From: Porphyromonadaceae bacterium UBA3318 | GTDB lineage: Bacteria; Bacteroidota; Bacteroidia; Bacteroidales; Muribaculaceae | Assembly: GCA_002361235.1 (NCBI GenBank) | Contig: DESI01000078.1 | Location: 1-19,868 of the forward strand | DNA: 19,868 nt | Reading direction: 5' to 3' | Shown here: positions 1-6,566 of the stretch, piece by piece | Layout of the letters: each line of letters begins with the position of its first letter | How positions within the stretch are numbered: position 1 is the first letter of the stretch | Notes under the pieces: model-generated | The model's database searches: none | Seen by the model: the letters and a program-made list of their open reading frames with translations, nothing else | What the model was told of the DNA's origin: nothing | Translations under genes and position numbers: made by a program

Positions 1-85
1 GCCTATTTTGACACAGCCTCTTTTCTGAGGCATGCTTGTTATATGTGAAGTTAGAAGATAGATTTTGTTCATTAAGTTAGAAGAA

Positions 86-111
86 AGCCACTCGTGAGAG
101 CGGCTTTTTTT
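86..111 (+). terminator. Rho-independent terminator of a gene left of the window
   Basis: An 8 bp stem (86-93 agccactc with 98-105 gagcggct, one A/C mismatch, loop gtga) is followed by a run of T at 105-111. On the + strand this is a standard intrinsic terminator. No gene in the window precedes it, so it probably ends a + strand gene lying off the left edge. A second small hairpin (16-20 gcctc with 27-31 gaggc) lies upstream, without a T run. Confidence 0.6.
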
Positions 112-157
112 GTATTCATGCCGTATGTCGAGCGACTTGTGGTGATAAGCAAGACAA

Positions 158-200
158 AAGTCGGAGACAAACACCGCTGATTGGCGTTTATATCCGACTT
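158..200 (-). terminator. Hairpin 3' of the beta-barrel gene (candidate terminator)
   Basis: 158-165 (aagtcgga) pairs perfectly with 193-200 (tccgactt), and a weaker inner stem (aaac/gttt, cc/gg) can form around 170-187. It lies about 30 bp past the stop of the minus-strand gene at 232-927 and is followed on that strand by a short T-rich stretch. It probably ends that transcript, but the U-tract is weak. Confidence 0.4.
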
Positions 201-231
201 GTACGTTTTAGGGAGTGTAATCTTAAGAGTA

Positions 232-927
232 TCAGAAAGTATAGGCCACACCTAAGGACATGGTCATGACTTTGCTGTCGACCTTGTCTTTAAGGAACGG
301 ATACTGCATGCGATAGAAGTAGGAGAAGTGGTTTCCCGTCTCGACGGCCACCTCACCCATGATTCCGAGGTTGAAATATGTGCCGAAACCACCGTCATAA
401 TTGGTCAGGTCGTGGGTGTGATATATATAGGCCGAAGCATAGAATGTCTCGCTTATATATGGACCGGCACCTACGCGAAATCGCACCTTGTTGCTGATAG
501 GTGCCCGCATGTTCATCAGCACAGGAATGGTGATGTTCCAGGAATGTACCTCATTGGCCCTCCTGAAGGGGAGGTTTACCTCAGGCATGTCTTTATAGCA
601 GGAGCTGTGAATGGCAGCGCCATTGTCAACATATTGGATATCCACGCCGGGAGTGAGACTCCAGTTCTTGTTGAATCGGATGTCGTAATTGGCTCCTATC
701 ATTGCACCGACACCCCAACCGAAATGAGCGTCACGGAACAATAACTCATCCGTGACGGGGTTCCACATCACTGCATCAGAGCAGAAGTGCGACAGGTTGA
801 CTCCGGCATGTACGCTCCAACGGTTCTTGACATTCCCATTTCTGTCGTTCTGAGCCATGGCAGGGCATGAAAACCCGGTTAGTCCCAGCATCAGAAGAGA
901 GAGCAGATAAACAATTTTTTTTTGCAT
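232..927 (-). CDS. Outer-membrane beta-barrel protein (porin-family fold)
   Basis: A 231-aa protein. It starts with a signal peptide (KK, a hydrophobic run LLSLLMLGLTGF, cleavage likely after AMA before QNDRNG). The rest alternates short amphipathic strands and turns rich in Gly, Tyr and Asn (WSVHAGVNLSHF, FGWGVGAMIGANYDIRF, SLTPGVDIQYV) and ends in ...LGVAYTF. A C-terminal Phe after an aromatic-alternating strand is the usual mark of an outer-membrane barrel. The reading frame is open upstream to 1005, but the ATG at 927 is chosen because it places the signal peptide at the N-terminus. The size fits 8-10 strand 'outer membrane beta-barrel' proteins common in Bacteroidota; ligand and role cannot be read from the sequence. 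It is a single-gene unit, with the repeat element 1058-1332 upstream. Confidence 0.8.
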   Translation of the reverse strand: MQKKIVYLLSLLMLGLTGFSCPAMAQNDRNGNVKNRWSVHAGVNLSHFCSDAVMWNPVTDELLFRDAHFGWGVGAMIGANYDIRFNKNWSLTPGVDIQYVDNGAAIHSSCYKDMPEVNLPFRRANEVHSWNITIPVLMNMRAPISNKVRFRVGAGPYISETFYASAYIYHTHDLTNYDGGFGTYFNLGIMGEVAVETGNHFSYFYRMQYPFLKDKVDSKVMTMSLGVAYTF

Positions 928-1057
928 AATGGATGTTTTTAAGAAATTGTTAATAAAGCCATCGATATAGAATATCATATTTCCAAGTGGTATTTCAATA
1001 TGCACCGCCTAATTGCCAGCTGAAATCCATATTATCGCTGAATCCTTGATATTTTAT

Positions 1058-1332
1058 TATTGGTGTCCGGTAAAACTTTTGATGAGTTTTTGGCTATAAG
1101 TTTGCCGGACAGCCGATGTCGTAAACGTATATGAGTACTAAAATTACATGAAAATGGCTTGTATGCTCATTATATCGCATTTAAAATGGATTTCATTTAC
1201 AGTTTTGTCCTATCCTATTGTAAAATGGGGGATTTTTTTACCGGACAGCCGTTATTATTAGGCTGAAAAGGGCTTGTCCACCATCAAAATCAATAAGAAT
1301 AGAGCATTATAGCCGTTTACCGGACACCAATA
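1058..1332. repeat. Non-coding element with 17 bp terminal inverted repeats (MITE-like)
   Basis: The 17-mer tattggtgtccggtaaa at 1058-1074 returns as its exact reverse complement at 1316-1332. The inner 11-mer tttaccggaca occurs again at 1237-1247 and, with one change, at 1101-1111 (tttgccggaca); the last two are extended to ccggacagccg at 1105-1115 and 1241-1251. No convincing ORF lies between the ends. The size and terminal inverted repeats suggest a miniature inverted-repeat element or the collapsed ends of an insertion sequence. No clear target-site duplication is visible (flanks ...ttta and agttg...). Alternatively these are clustered binding sites in the upstream region of the beta-barrel gene. 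Confidence 0.5.
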
Positions 1333-1367
1333 GTTGTTAATAATTGTTTTGAGATTTATGTATTTAG

Positions 1368-1408
1368 CTTCTCCTTAAATATATGCATGCCTAAATTTAA
1401 AGGAGAAG
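1368..1408 (-). terminator. Stem-loop 3' of the small exported protein gene
   Basis: 1368-1380 (cttctccttaaat) pairs with 1395-1408 (atttaaaggagaag) with one bulged base and a 14 nt loop. A second short hairpin (tatgtc/gacata around 1419-1435) lies between it and the stop codon at 1459. On the minus strand these follow the stop of the gene at 1459-1845, so transcription probably ends here. There is no long U-tract. Confidence 0.35.
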
Positions 1409-1458
1409 TTATGAGTCGTTTATGTCAAAGCGACATAGAGAGGCGGACCGCCATAGAT

Positions 1459-1845
1459 TTATTGCAGTTCAAATTGGGGCTCGAGGTTACCAATATAGAT
1501 GTAATCGGGAGTAAACAGCTTAATTATTCCTTCTGCAGAATCATCCAAAATGTAGTCGACAAATTGCTCTACGTTGTCATAAATGACGATTGGAGCAGTG
1601 TCTGTACAATCCCACACCTCGTACGTTTCTATTTCCGAAGTGTCGAGTGGCTGGATGCCACTGTCCTTTTCGACATAGCACGTGAACATCACAGATGGTA
1701 TTCTATGTTCGTGTAAGTCTTGATCCTTTTTATTTCTGGTTTTCTTTCTAAGAGTAATCGTTCGTTCCTGTTTTGCTGATGCATCAACAGGAAGTACCAA
1801 TATAGTCAGAAGGAAAGTGCATAGAATGAGTAGAAATTTATTCAT
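1459..1845 (-). CDS. Small exported protein, possibly DUF3244-like
   Basis: A 128-aa protein with a clear signal peptide (MNKFLLILCTFLLTILVLPVDASA, cleavage probably after ASA before KQERT). The mature part starts with a basic stretch (RTITLRKKTRNKKDQD), then mixed beta-type sequence with many acidic residues (DTSEIETYEVWDCTDT, VEQFVDYILDDSAEG). The layout resembles the small secreted DUF3244-type proteins of Bacteroidota, but I cannot confirm family membership. It has its own promoter (1871-1902) and is divergent from the TPR membrane regulator at 2422, so the two could form a regulator/target pair; this is inference from position only. Function unknown. Confidence 0.7.
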   Translation of the reverse strand: MNKFLLILCTFLLTILVLPVDASAKQERTITLRKKTRNKKDQDLHEHRIPSVMFTCYVEKDSGIQPLDTSEIETYEVWDCTDTAPIVIYDNVEQFVDYILDDSAEGIIKLFTPDYIYIGNLEPQFELQ

Positions 1846-1870
1846 AGATTTTGTGATTGTTTTTCGGTTG

Positions 1871-1902
1871 CAAATTTAGACCGTGGGGAAGAATTAAACA
1901 AA
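1871..1902 (-). promoter_or_regulatory. Bacteroidota-type promoter for the gene at 1459-1845
   Basis: On the minus strand the -33 box TTTG (1902-1899) is followed after exactly 20 nt by the -7 box TAAATTTG (1878-1871), matching TTTG-N19-21-TAnnTTTG. The predicted start of transcription is about 20 nt upstream of the ATG at 1845. Confidence 0.6.
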
Positions 1903-1910
1903 TTTTCGAT

Positions 1911-1954
1911 GACTGAAAAATGACTGAAATTAATAACTGAAAAATACAGTTATT
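1911..1954. promoter_or_regulatory. Palindrome plus tandem actgaaa repeats upstream of the promoter (candidate operator)
   Basis: aataactg (1932-1939) and cagttatt (1947-1954) form a perfect 8 bp inverted repeat with a 7 nt A-rich spacer. Just before it the motif actgaaa recurs three times (from about 1912, 1923 and 1936). The block sits directly upstream of the -33 box at 1899-1902, as expected of an activator or repressor site. No regulator is assigned. Confidence 0.35.
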
Positions 1955-2090
1955 GTTAATCTTTGAAAATCAGGCGGATGTAGAAATTGACATTTATGAA
2001 ATTGTATTCGGTGAAAAATGGATTTCATGTGTATGTCACTAATACCTTTAGTATTTGTTAGAAGATAGTATTTATTAGAAGAAGGTTATA

Positions 2091-2216
2091 ATGCAATTGT
2101 ACATGGATATCTCAGATATGGTAGATGAATTAGAGAAGCGGTATTACGATGTCTGTATAGATACAAGCCGCCTGCCTTCCATACGTCTCAATGTTTCTGA
2201 TTGGGGAACTATATAA
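2091..2216 (+). CDS. Possible 41-aa small protein
   Basis: The ORF starts at ATG 2091, with a purine-rich agaagaagg about 6 nt upstream, and ends with TAA at 2214-2216. The product begins MQLYMDISDMVDELEKRYYD and continues with a short polar tail ending DWGTI. It is acidic with one likely amphipathic helix and no signal peptide. I recognise no family. It could be a real small gene, a leader peptide for the regulator at 2422, or chance; the purine-rich upstream sequence is the only positive sign. The rest of 1846-2421 outside this ORF and the two promoters shows nothing I can assign. Confidence 0.3.
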   Translation: MQLYMDISDMVDELEKRYYDVCIDTSRLPSIRLNVSDWGTI

Positions 2217-2324
2217 TATTATATATTTGTTCGATGTGTGATGATTAGATCGAAGGAACGTCACTAATCAATAATATGATTAGCATCGAATACCAGCGAT
2301 AACCGGCATCTGATAAAACTTGAA

Positions 2325-2356
2325 TTTGATAAACTTGTTTAAAATAATTAATTTTG
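2325..2356 (+). promoter_or_regulatory. Bacteroidota-type promoter for the TPR regulator
   Basis: TTTG at 2325-2328, a 20 nt spacer, then TAATTTTG at 2349-2356 (TAnnTTTG). It predicts a 5' leader of roughly 60 nt before the ATG at 2422. Confidence 0.55.
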
Positions 2357-2421
2357 TGAATAGATATCCTAAAATTAGATTTAAATTGTAAATATTTTCA
2401 TATTGAAGATCAGTTGACGGT

Positions 2422-4212
2422 ATGAATAATGCAAGAAACATAATGAAACAGATTCGGCAAATAATATGCGTGACACAAGTAATAATATCGATTATAGCAC
2501 TAATCGCATTATTTGCAGTGTCTATGAGCTGTGAACGTCAATCTGATTCGAGGCTTGTGGATATTGCAGGATTCGTATCAGATAATCCTAAACGAGCACT
2601 TGACTGTCTCGAAGCCATTGATAACAATAGCCTTTCAGAATTAGACAGGCATTATTATAATTTTCTTACAATAAAAGCTAATGATAAAATGTACATTAAA
2701 CATGAGTCAGATAGTATGATTCTTGACCTTATTAATTATTATTCTACGCGAGAATCAGATCCATTATATCCTGAGGTGTTGTATTATGGGGGCCGTGTAT
2801 ATTCCGATCTTGGCGATTATCCAACAGCCTTACAGTATTTTCAGCAGGCTCTTGATCAAACAGATCGCGTATCAGGAACATCCGATATTAGAAGTCGATT
2901 ATTCAGCCAGATCGGAGGTCTGCTGCGTAAGTTGAGGTTATATAAAGAGGCTATTCCATATTTGTCTGAGATGTTAAGACAAAAAGAAGAAGAGAATGAT
3001 TCTGTGGGTATTGTATATGCGCAGCAGGGTATTGGTACTTTATATTATAATCTCGGCGTCTTGGAAGCTGCGGACTCGACCCAAAATCTCTATCTACAAT
3101 ATGCAGACTCAATTCTAGGCAGATCATTGGATTACGCGGAAAGCCTGCCTGAATCGTTTGAAATAGACTCCAAAATAATTCTTTCCGGTGTAAAACAAGA
3201 ACAAGGAGATATAGAGAACGCCTTAAGATTGATTCGGCATATCCCTGAAAAATCGGATTCGATACAACGCAATACAGCACTCGCATACGCTTCAGACATT
3301 TATTGGGAAGCTTCAATCCTTGATACTGCGTATATGTATGCCCATGAACTAATAACGAGTCATAACCCATCAAATAAAAAGACGGGTTACAGTATTATTC
3401 TGTCTCCGGAATTCAGAAATATGCTGCATCCCGACACGCTGAACCGTTACTATGCGGAATATAAGGAGGTTCTTGAAGCTTATTTTGATGACAATCCTAA
3501 TGAACAGGCTCTGATCCATGAAAGTATGTATAATTATCAGACACATGAGAGGAAAAGTATTAAGGTTCAGGAAGAAAAGAAGGTCTTGCTATGGGTTATA
3601 GTCGGTTTTGCCTTCCTGGTTGTCATCATGGCGTTTGTGATACTGTATATGAAGTATAAGAACCGGAATAATCTTGTCAAAATGCGGGAGAAGTTGGACA
3701 ACCTGCAGATTTTGAAGCAAGAAATCAGTCAGGCCACAGCTCCAGACGGTACTTGCGAAGGAGGTCAGATTGTCTCTTTTCCTATGACCACCATGTCCGA
3801 ACAGGCGTTGCGGCAACAATTGAAAGAAGAGTTGATGGCCCTATATAATCAAAACAATGATGTCGTGACTCCACAAGCGATTCTCGAATCGGAGGTGTAC
3901 GCCCACCTGCAGCAATTATTAAAAGAAAAGAAACCTATGGGCGATGCATTGTGGGACAAACTGGAGGAAACTGTTGTGGCGGCATCTCCTCGGTTTATAT
4001 CGAGTCTTAAGTTGCTGACGTGCGATAAACTGACTACGCGCGAGCGGCATACGGCATTGCTCGTAAAGTGCGGTTTCCGACCGGTTGATTTAACAATTCT
4101 ATTGGCCCTTACCAACGGAGCCATCATTTCGAGAAGGCAGAAGCTGGCTGACAAAGTGTTTGAACAGAAAGTAAATGTCAAGGTGATAGACGGCATCGTT
4201 CGCCTTCTGTGA
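2422..4212 (+). CDS. Membrane-spanning TPR regulator with C-terminal HTH-like domain
   Basis: A 596-aa protein. Residues ~9-36 are a hydrophobic signal/anchor ending in SMSC, so lipidation at C37 is possible although the lipobox is not canonical. Residues ~45-360 are helical repeats of TPR type, clearest at ~117-148 (YYGGRVYSDLGDYPTALQYF) and ~157-190. Residues ~388-410 are a second membrane segment (WVIVGFAFLVVIMAFVILYM), followed by a basic, coiled-coil-like stretch (~411-440). The C-terminal ~60 residues (LTTRERHTALLVKCGF...LALTNGAIISRRQKLADKVF) match the pattern of the HTH-like end of Bacteroidota TPR regulators. This predicts extracytoplasmic TPRs sensing a partner and a cytoplasmic output domain. 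No histidine-kinase or receiver domain is present. A second ATG at 2443 (MKQIRQ) is a possible start. It is divergent from the exported protein gene at 1459-1845, a candidate target. Confidence 0.8.
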   Translation: MNNARNIMKQIRQIICVTQVIISIIALIALFAVSMSCERQSDSRLVDIAGFVSDNPKRALDCLEAIDNNSLSELDRHYYNFLTIKANDKMYIKHESDSMILDLINYYSTRESDPLYPEVLYYGGRVYSDLGDYPTALQYFQQALDQTDRVSGTSDIRSRLFSQIGGLLRKLRLYKEAIPYLSEMLRQKEEENDSVGIVYAQQGIGTLYYNLGVLEAADSTQNLYLQYADSILGRSLDYAESLPESFEIDSKIILSGVKQEQGDIENALRLIRHIPEKSDSIQRNTALAYASDIYWEASILDTAYMYAHELITSHNPSNKKTGYSIILSPEFRNMLHPDTLNRYYAEYKEVLEAYFDDNPNEQALIHESMYNYQTHERKSIKVQEEKKVLLWVIVGFAFLVVIMAFVILYMKYKNRNNLVKMREKLDNLQILKQEISQATAPDGTCEGGQIVSFPMTTMSEQALRQQLKEELMALYNQNNDVVTPQAILESEVYAHLQQLLKEKKPMGDALWDKLEETVVAASPRFISSLKLLTCDKLTTRERHTALLVKCGFRPVDLTILLALTNGAIISRRQKLADKVFEQKVNVKVIDGIVRLL

Positions 4213-4287
4213 ATACTATCGTTTTTTGATGAACAGCACCAGTGAATTACTTGTTAGTAAATAAGAAACCTAAATACAGACAATATT

Positions 4288-4524
4288 ATGAATGACAGAT
4301 TGGATACCGTAGAGAGAAGGGACCTTCCCGACAGCGTCTACGGACTTCCCGAACGCCGCGAATACCCGATGCCCGACGCAGCGCACGTGCGTGCCGCCGA
4401 GGCATATTTCCGCTATTGTCCCGAGGACCTGAAACCGAAGCTGGCCCGCGCCATCCTGAAGTTCGCCCGGGAATACGGCGTAGACGTAGAATCCCCCACA
4501 GTCCTGGCCGCCGCCGACGAATAG
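4288..4524 (+). CDS. Small DUF6582-like protein
   Basis: A 78-aa charged protein. Its N-terminal half has the pattern LPDSVYGLPERREYPMPDAAHVRAAEAYF, the conserved 'LP..-FGLP-.RkYP-PD-.H...A...F' block of the DUF6582 family, which is often found at the end of phage or plasmid proteins but also alone. The C-terminal half is helical (LKPKLARAILKFAREYGVDVES). No signal peptide and no catalytic motif; function unknown. It starts at ATG 4288, 75 bp after the TPR regulator, but its base composition is much GC-richer than that gene. It converges with the gene at 4559-5575, and its stop codon (4522-4524) lies inside the palindrome 4516-4560. Confidence 0.75.
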   Translation: MNDRLDTVERRDLPDSVYGLPERREYPMPDAAHVRAAEAYFRYCPEDLKPKLARAILKFAREYGVDVESPTVLAAADE

Positions 4525-4560
4525 TGGCGCGGGCTCGGAGAACCTGCGCCACTATTCGTC
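4516..4560. terminator. Shared bidirectional terminator palindrome between convergent genes
   Basis: 4516-4530 (gacgaatagtggcgc) and 4546-4560 are perfect 15 bp reverse complements around a 15 nt loop; g4532-g4533 can also pair with c4543-c4544. The left arm contains the TAG of the + gene and the right arm reaches the TGA (4559-4561) of the - gene. There is no T run on either side, so it is probably a convergent attenuator/terminator or 3'-end protector rather than a classical intrinsic terminator. Confidence 0.6.
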
Positions 4561-5575
4561 AGTATGTCATTTCGCGGTGCTCGTACCAGGCGGGAGTGTT
4601 GTTGAGGTACCGGAGTTTCTGATAGTCGGTGAGCCGGTCATAGTTCTGCGCTTCGGCTATGCGTTCTATCCAGTTGCCGTGGTCGTCCCATTTATACTTG
4701 TAATAGCGCGTCACGATTTCCACCGTCGGCTCCGCATCGCCGGCAAACCATTTGGTGTATGTCTCCGTGGCCGGTTCCAGAATGTCGTAATAGGTGTATA
4801 CACGCTGTTCCTCTATGCGGCCCTGCTTGTCGAATACCTGTATCATCGCCATCAGCCCGTTGTCGTCGTACGTGTACTCCTCGTCGATCATGCCGAATTC
4901 GGCCCGTATCAGACGCCCTTGCTCGTCACGGTGCAGCGCCCGGGCATACTCCAGCTTCTCGGTGCCGTCAGGATTGAATTCCTTGTCCACGCCTCCGTCC
5001 ACCATCTTTCTGACCGGCGCTTTCAGCCAATGACGCCGCAGGTCAGGCGCCACTTGTGCCGGTTTCGGTGCGGGCGCGGGTGCGGGCGCCTCCTCGACAG
5101 TAAACGTCACCGGGTCGGCCTTCAGAGTCTTGCCATGGAAATCGAAGGTGACGCCTTCGACGGTGAACTCACCGCCACGTTCCGGTGTGACGGGATAGAC
5201 AAACATGCGCCAATATGATGTGAGGGTATGCTTGCCCTGATTGTTTTTGATTTCGTCGACGCTGGTTTTCAGAAGCGGTCGGCCTGTGAACTGAAGGCCA
5301 TCTACAGCCGGAAACGCCGGAGCCTCGGCATAGTCGGTCGCTTCCTTAAAGTTCTTGACGCCGCTCACATCCTGACTGAACATGACGGTGATTTTGCCAG
5401 ATACGCCCTGTTTCATACCCTTCTGCGGCACCACCCTCAGCGACGCCTCGATGCCATATTCAACCGTCACGCGTGCCGCCTGCGCAACACCGGCCACACC
5501 TGACCACCCCTCCGCCAATATCATCATCGCGACCACAACCACCGCACCCATTATCTTCTTCATCCACATCTGCAA
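4559..5575 (-). CDS. Secreted protein: BatD-like domain plus RHS-like C-terminal repeats
   Basis: A 338-aa exported protein. The signal peptide is residues ~1-33 (MKK..., hydrophobic AVVVVAMMIL, AQA|ARVTV). Residues ~36-160 resemble the first beta-sandwich domain of BatD (aerotolerance) proteins: KITVMFSQDVSGVKNF, AFPAVDGLQFTGRPLLKTS, a long strand YWRMFVYPVTPERGGEFTVE, then DFHGKTLKADPVTFTVEE. A Pro/Ala linker (~162-177, PAPAPAPKPAQ) leads to ~180-338, with repeated strand/turn motifs of RHS/YD kind (RDEQGRLIRAEF, YTYDDNGLMAMI, DKQGRIEEQRVY, KWDDHGNWIERI). There is no BatD transmembrane tail, so it is not a full BatD; a secreted or surface-associated binding protein is the best guess. ATGs at 5569 and 5563 (MKKIMG) are alternative starts and 5563 gives a more typical signal peptide. 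There are no Bat operon genes nearby. Confidence 0.75.
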   Translation of the reverse strand: MQMWMKKIMGAVVVVAMMILAEGWSGVAGVAQAARVTVEYGIEASLRVVPQKGMKQGVSGKITVMFSQDVSGVKNFKEATDYAEAPAFPAVDGLQFTGRPLLKTSVDEIKNNQGKHTLTSYWRMFVYPVTPERGGEFTVEGVTFDFHGKTLKADPVTFTVEEAPAPAPAPKPAQVAPDLRRHWLKAPVRKMVDGGVDKEFNPDGTEKLEYARALHRDEQGRLIRAEFGMIDEEYTYDDNGLMAMIQVFDKQGRIEEQRVYTYYDILEPATETYTKWFAGDAEPTVEIVTRYYKYKWDDHGNWIERIAEAQNYDRLTDYQKLRYLNNTPAWYEHREMTY

Positions 5576-5588
5576 TTACATTTCTCCG

Positions 5589-5596
5589 CAAAGTTA
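5589..5596 (-). promoter_or_regulatory. Possible -7 box for the BatD-like gene
   Basis: TAACTTTG (5596-5589 on the minus strand) fits TAnnTTTG. No good TTTG box is seen 19-21 nt further upstream. The predicted start of transcription lies only about 8 nt before the ATG at 5575, or about 20 nt before the one at 5563. Confidence 0.35.
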
Positions 5597-5729
5597 GCAA
5601 AAAATCCGGGACTTCCTCTAAAGATAGAATATTGAAGTGATTGCAAAATCTTTCATATTCCATTTCTCGGTTGGCGCCTGAATAAGAAGTTGTTTAAACT
5701 AATTTTTATGGTATGCCAATGAACAAGCT

Positions 5730-6074
5730 CTAAAGCATAGCTGCTATATTGCGAATCTTTGCCAGCCGAGCCATAAATGGTTCGTTGGCCTTGGCTACCT
5801 GCATATTGTAGGAGGCCTGCAGGTTGAGCCATAGACCGGCATCTATACCAAGCGCAGCCTCGAGGATCAGAGCCATTTCGGTATTTATACCACGTTTGCC
5901 TTTGATAATCTCATTAAGCAACGACGGACTGACATCGATTTGTTTAGCAAACTTTGCTTGGGTAATACCTCTGCATTCCAGCTCATCGTTCAGCAGTTCG
6001 CCCGGATGCGTAGGTTCAAATGGCGTGAGATTATTAGCAATCATAGCCGGATCAATTCCTGGTATCGTTATCAT
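5730..6074 (-). CDS. higA: HigA-family antitoxin (XRE helix-turn-helix)
   Basis: A 114-aa protein. Residues ~20-75 carry the HigA/VapI-type HTH: PTHPGELLNDELECRGITQAKFAKQI, then the recognition region DVSPSLLNEIIKGKRGINTEMALILE, then LGIDAGLWLNLQASYNMQVAK, all diagnostic of HigA. In this family it binds and neutralises HigB and represses its own operon. The frame is open further upstream (to 6134), but the ATG at 6074 is chosen: it follows the higB TGA (6078-6076) by one base, giving tight translational coupling. The order toxin then antitoxin is the normal higBA order. It probably binds the palindrome at 6431-6454. Confidence 0.9.
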   Translation of the reverse strand: MITIPGIDPAMIANNLTPFEPTHPGELLNDELECRGITQAKFAKQIDVSPSLLNEIIKGKRGINTEMALILEAALGIDAGLWLNLQASYNMQVAKANEPFMARLAKIRNIAAML

Positions 6075-6075
6075 A

Positions 6076-6393
6076 TCAATCGTAATGGTTTGAGAGTTCA
6101 ACAATGTTACAGATAGTAAGTATTTGTTCTTCAATAGTCTCTTTTATTGTGAATTCGATGCGGTAATCAAGATTCGCACGAATTGAGAACAGGCCTTGTT
6201 TATCTCCATGCAAAGACTCAAAATGAAGTGAATTAATAGAAAACAGCTCCTCTTTTCTTGAGGCCCATTTTAAATAATCGATTCCCCGCTTGTATCCTTT
6301 TGTCACATTGGGTTGGTAGCGGTGCTTTTTGTCTTTGCAAGAACCGTTTTCATATAGCTCCCGGAGGTAATCTTTTTCAAATATTACTATCAT
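6076..6393 (-). CDS. higB: HigB-family toxin (RelE/ParE-like mRNA interferase)
   Basis: A 105-aa protein with the RelE/HigB pattern: FEKDYLRELYENG at the N-terminus, then FSINSLHFESLHGDKQGLFSIRANLDYRIEFTI (the conserved 'L-F..L-gd..g-.SiR-N-.yRi-F' block) and a final strand ILTICNIVELSNHYD. HigB toxins of this fold cut mRNA at the ribosome; the basic residues K25/R26 and R72/R77 are candidates for RNA contact (inferred from the family). It is the first gene of the operon, one base from higA, with a predicted leader of about 12 nt from the promoter at 6411-6442. It seems full length. Confidence 0.88.
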   Translation of the reverse strand: MIVIFEKDYLRELYENGSCKDKKHRYQPNVTKGYKRGIDYLKWASRKEELFSINSLHFESLHGDKQGLFSIRANLDYRIEFTIKETIEEQILTICNIVELSNHYD

Positions 6394-6410
6394 ATAATGT
6401 CATTATGTCG

Positions 6411-6442
6411 CAAAGTTACAAAAAGTTTTGATAATTCACAAA
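6411..6442 (-). promoter_or_regulatory. higBA promoter
   Basis: On the minus strand TTTG (6442-6439), a 20 nt spacer, then TAACTTTG (6418-6411). It lies 18 bp before the higB ATG. The -33 box is inside the palindrome at 6431-6454, so a protein bound there would block it. Confidence 0.6.
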
Positions 6443-6454
6443 AATGTGAATTAT
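6431..6454. promoter_or_regulatory. Candidate HigA operator (10 bp inverted repeat)
   Basis: ataattcaca (6431-6440) and tgtgaattat (6445-6454) are perfect reverse complements around aaaa. A further half-site, gaattcac, follows at about 6459-6466. The palindrome overlaps the -33 box of the higBA promoter, the expected place for HigA autorepression. Confidence 0.6.
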
Positions 6455-6515
6455 GTTTGAATTCACCGAAAATGAAATGCAGAGATTTCAATAAAATATA
6501 GATTGTACTTCCCGG

Positions 6516-6545
6516 CATCGGACTTTCCTACATCGGGCTTTCCCA
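6516..6545. repeat. 15 bp imperfect tandem duplication
   Basis: catcggactttccta (6516-6530) is followed directly by catcgggctttccca (6531-6545), two mismatches. It lies just outside the large inverted-repeat element and has no coding role. Confidence 0.5.
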
Positions 6546-6566
6546 CGGAAAATCACCTCATTTAAC

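Noticed and set aside
1..48. Open frame running in from the left edge, ending at a TGA at 46-48
   Set aside because: Only 15 codons are visible and no family can be recognised; it could be the tail of a gene or noise, so no gene is called.
1387..1716. 109-aa + strand ORF with a good-looking aggagaag before an internal ATG at 1411
   Set aside because: Most of it is antisense to the exported protein gene at 1459-1845, which has a signal peptide and a promoter; the purine-rich stretch is one arm of the hairpin at 1368-1408.
4559..5575. Full BatD protein of a Bat aerotolerance operon
   Set aside because: Only the first beta-domain resembles BatD; the later domains and membrane tail are missing and no batA/B/C genes are nearby.
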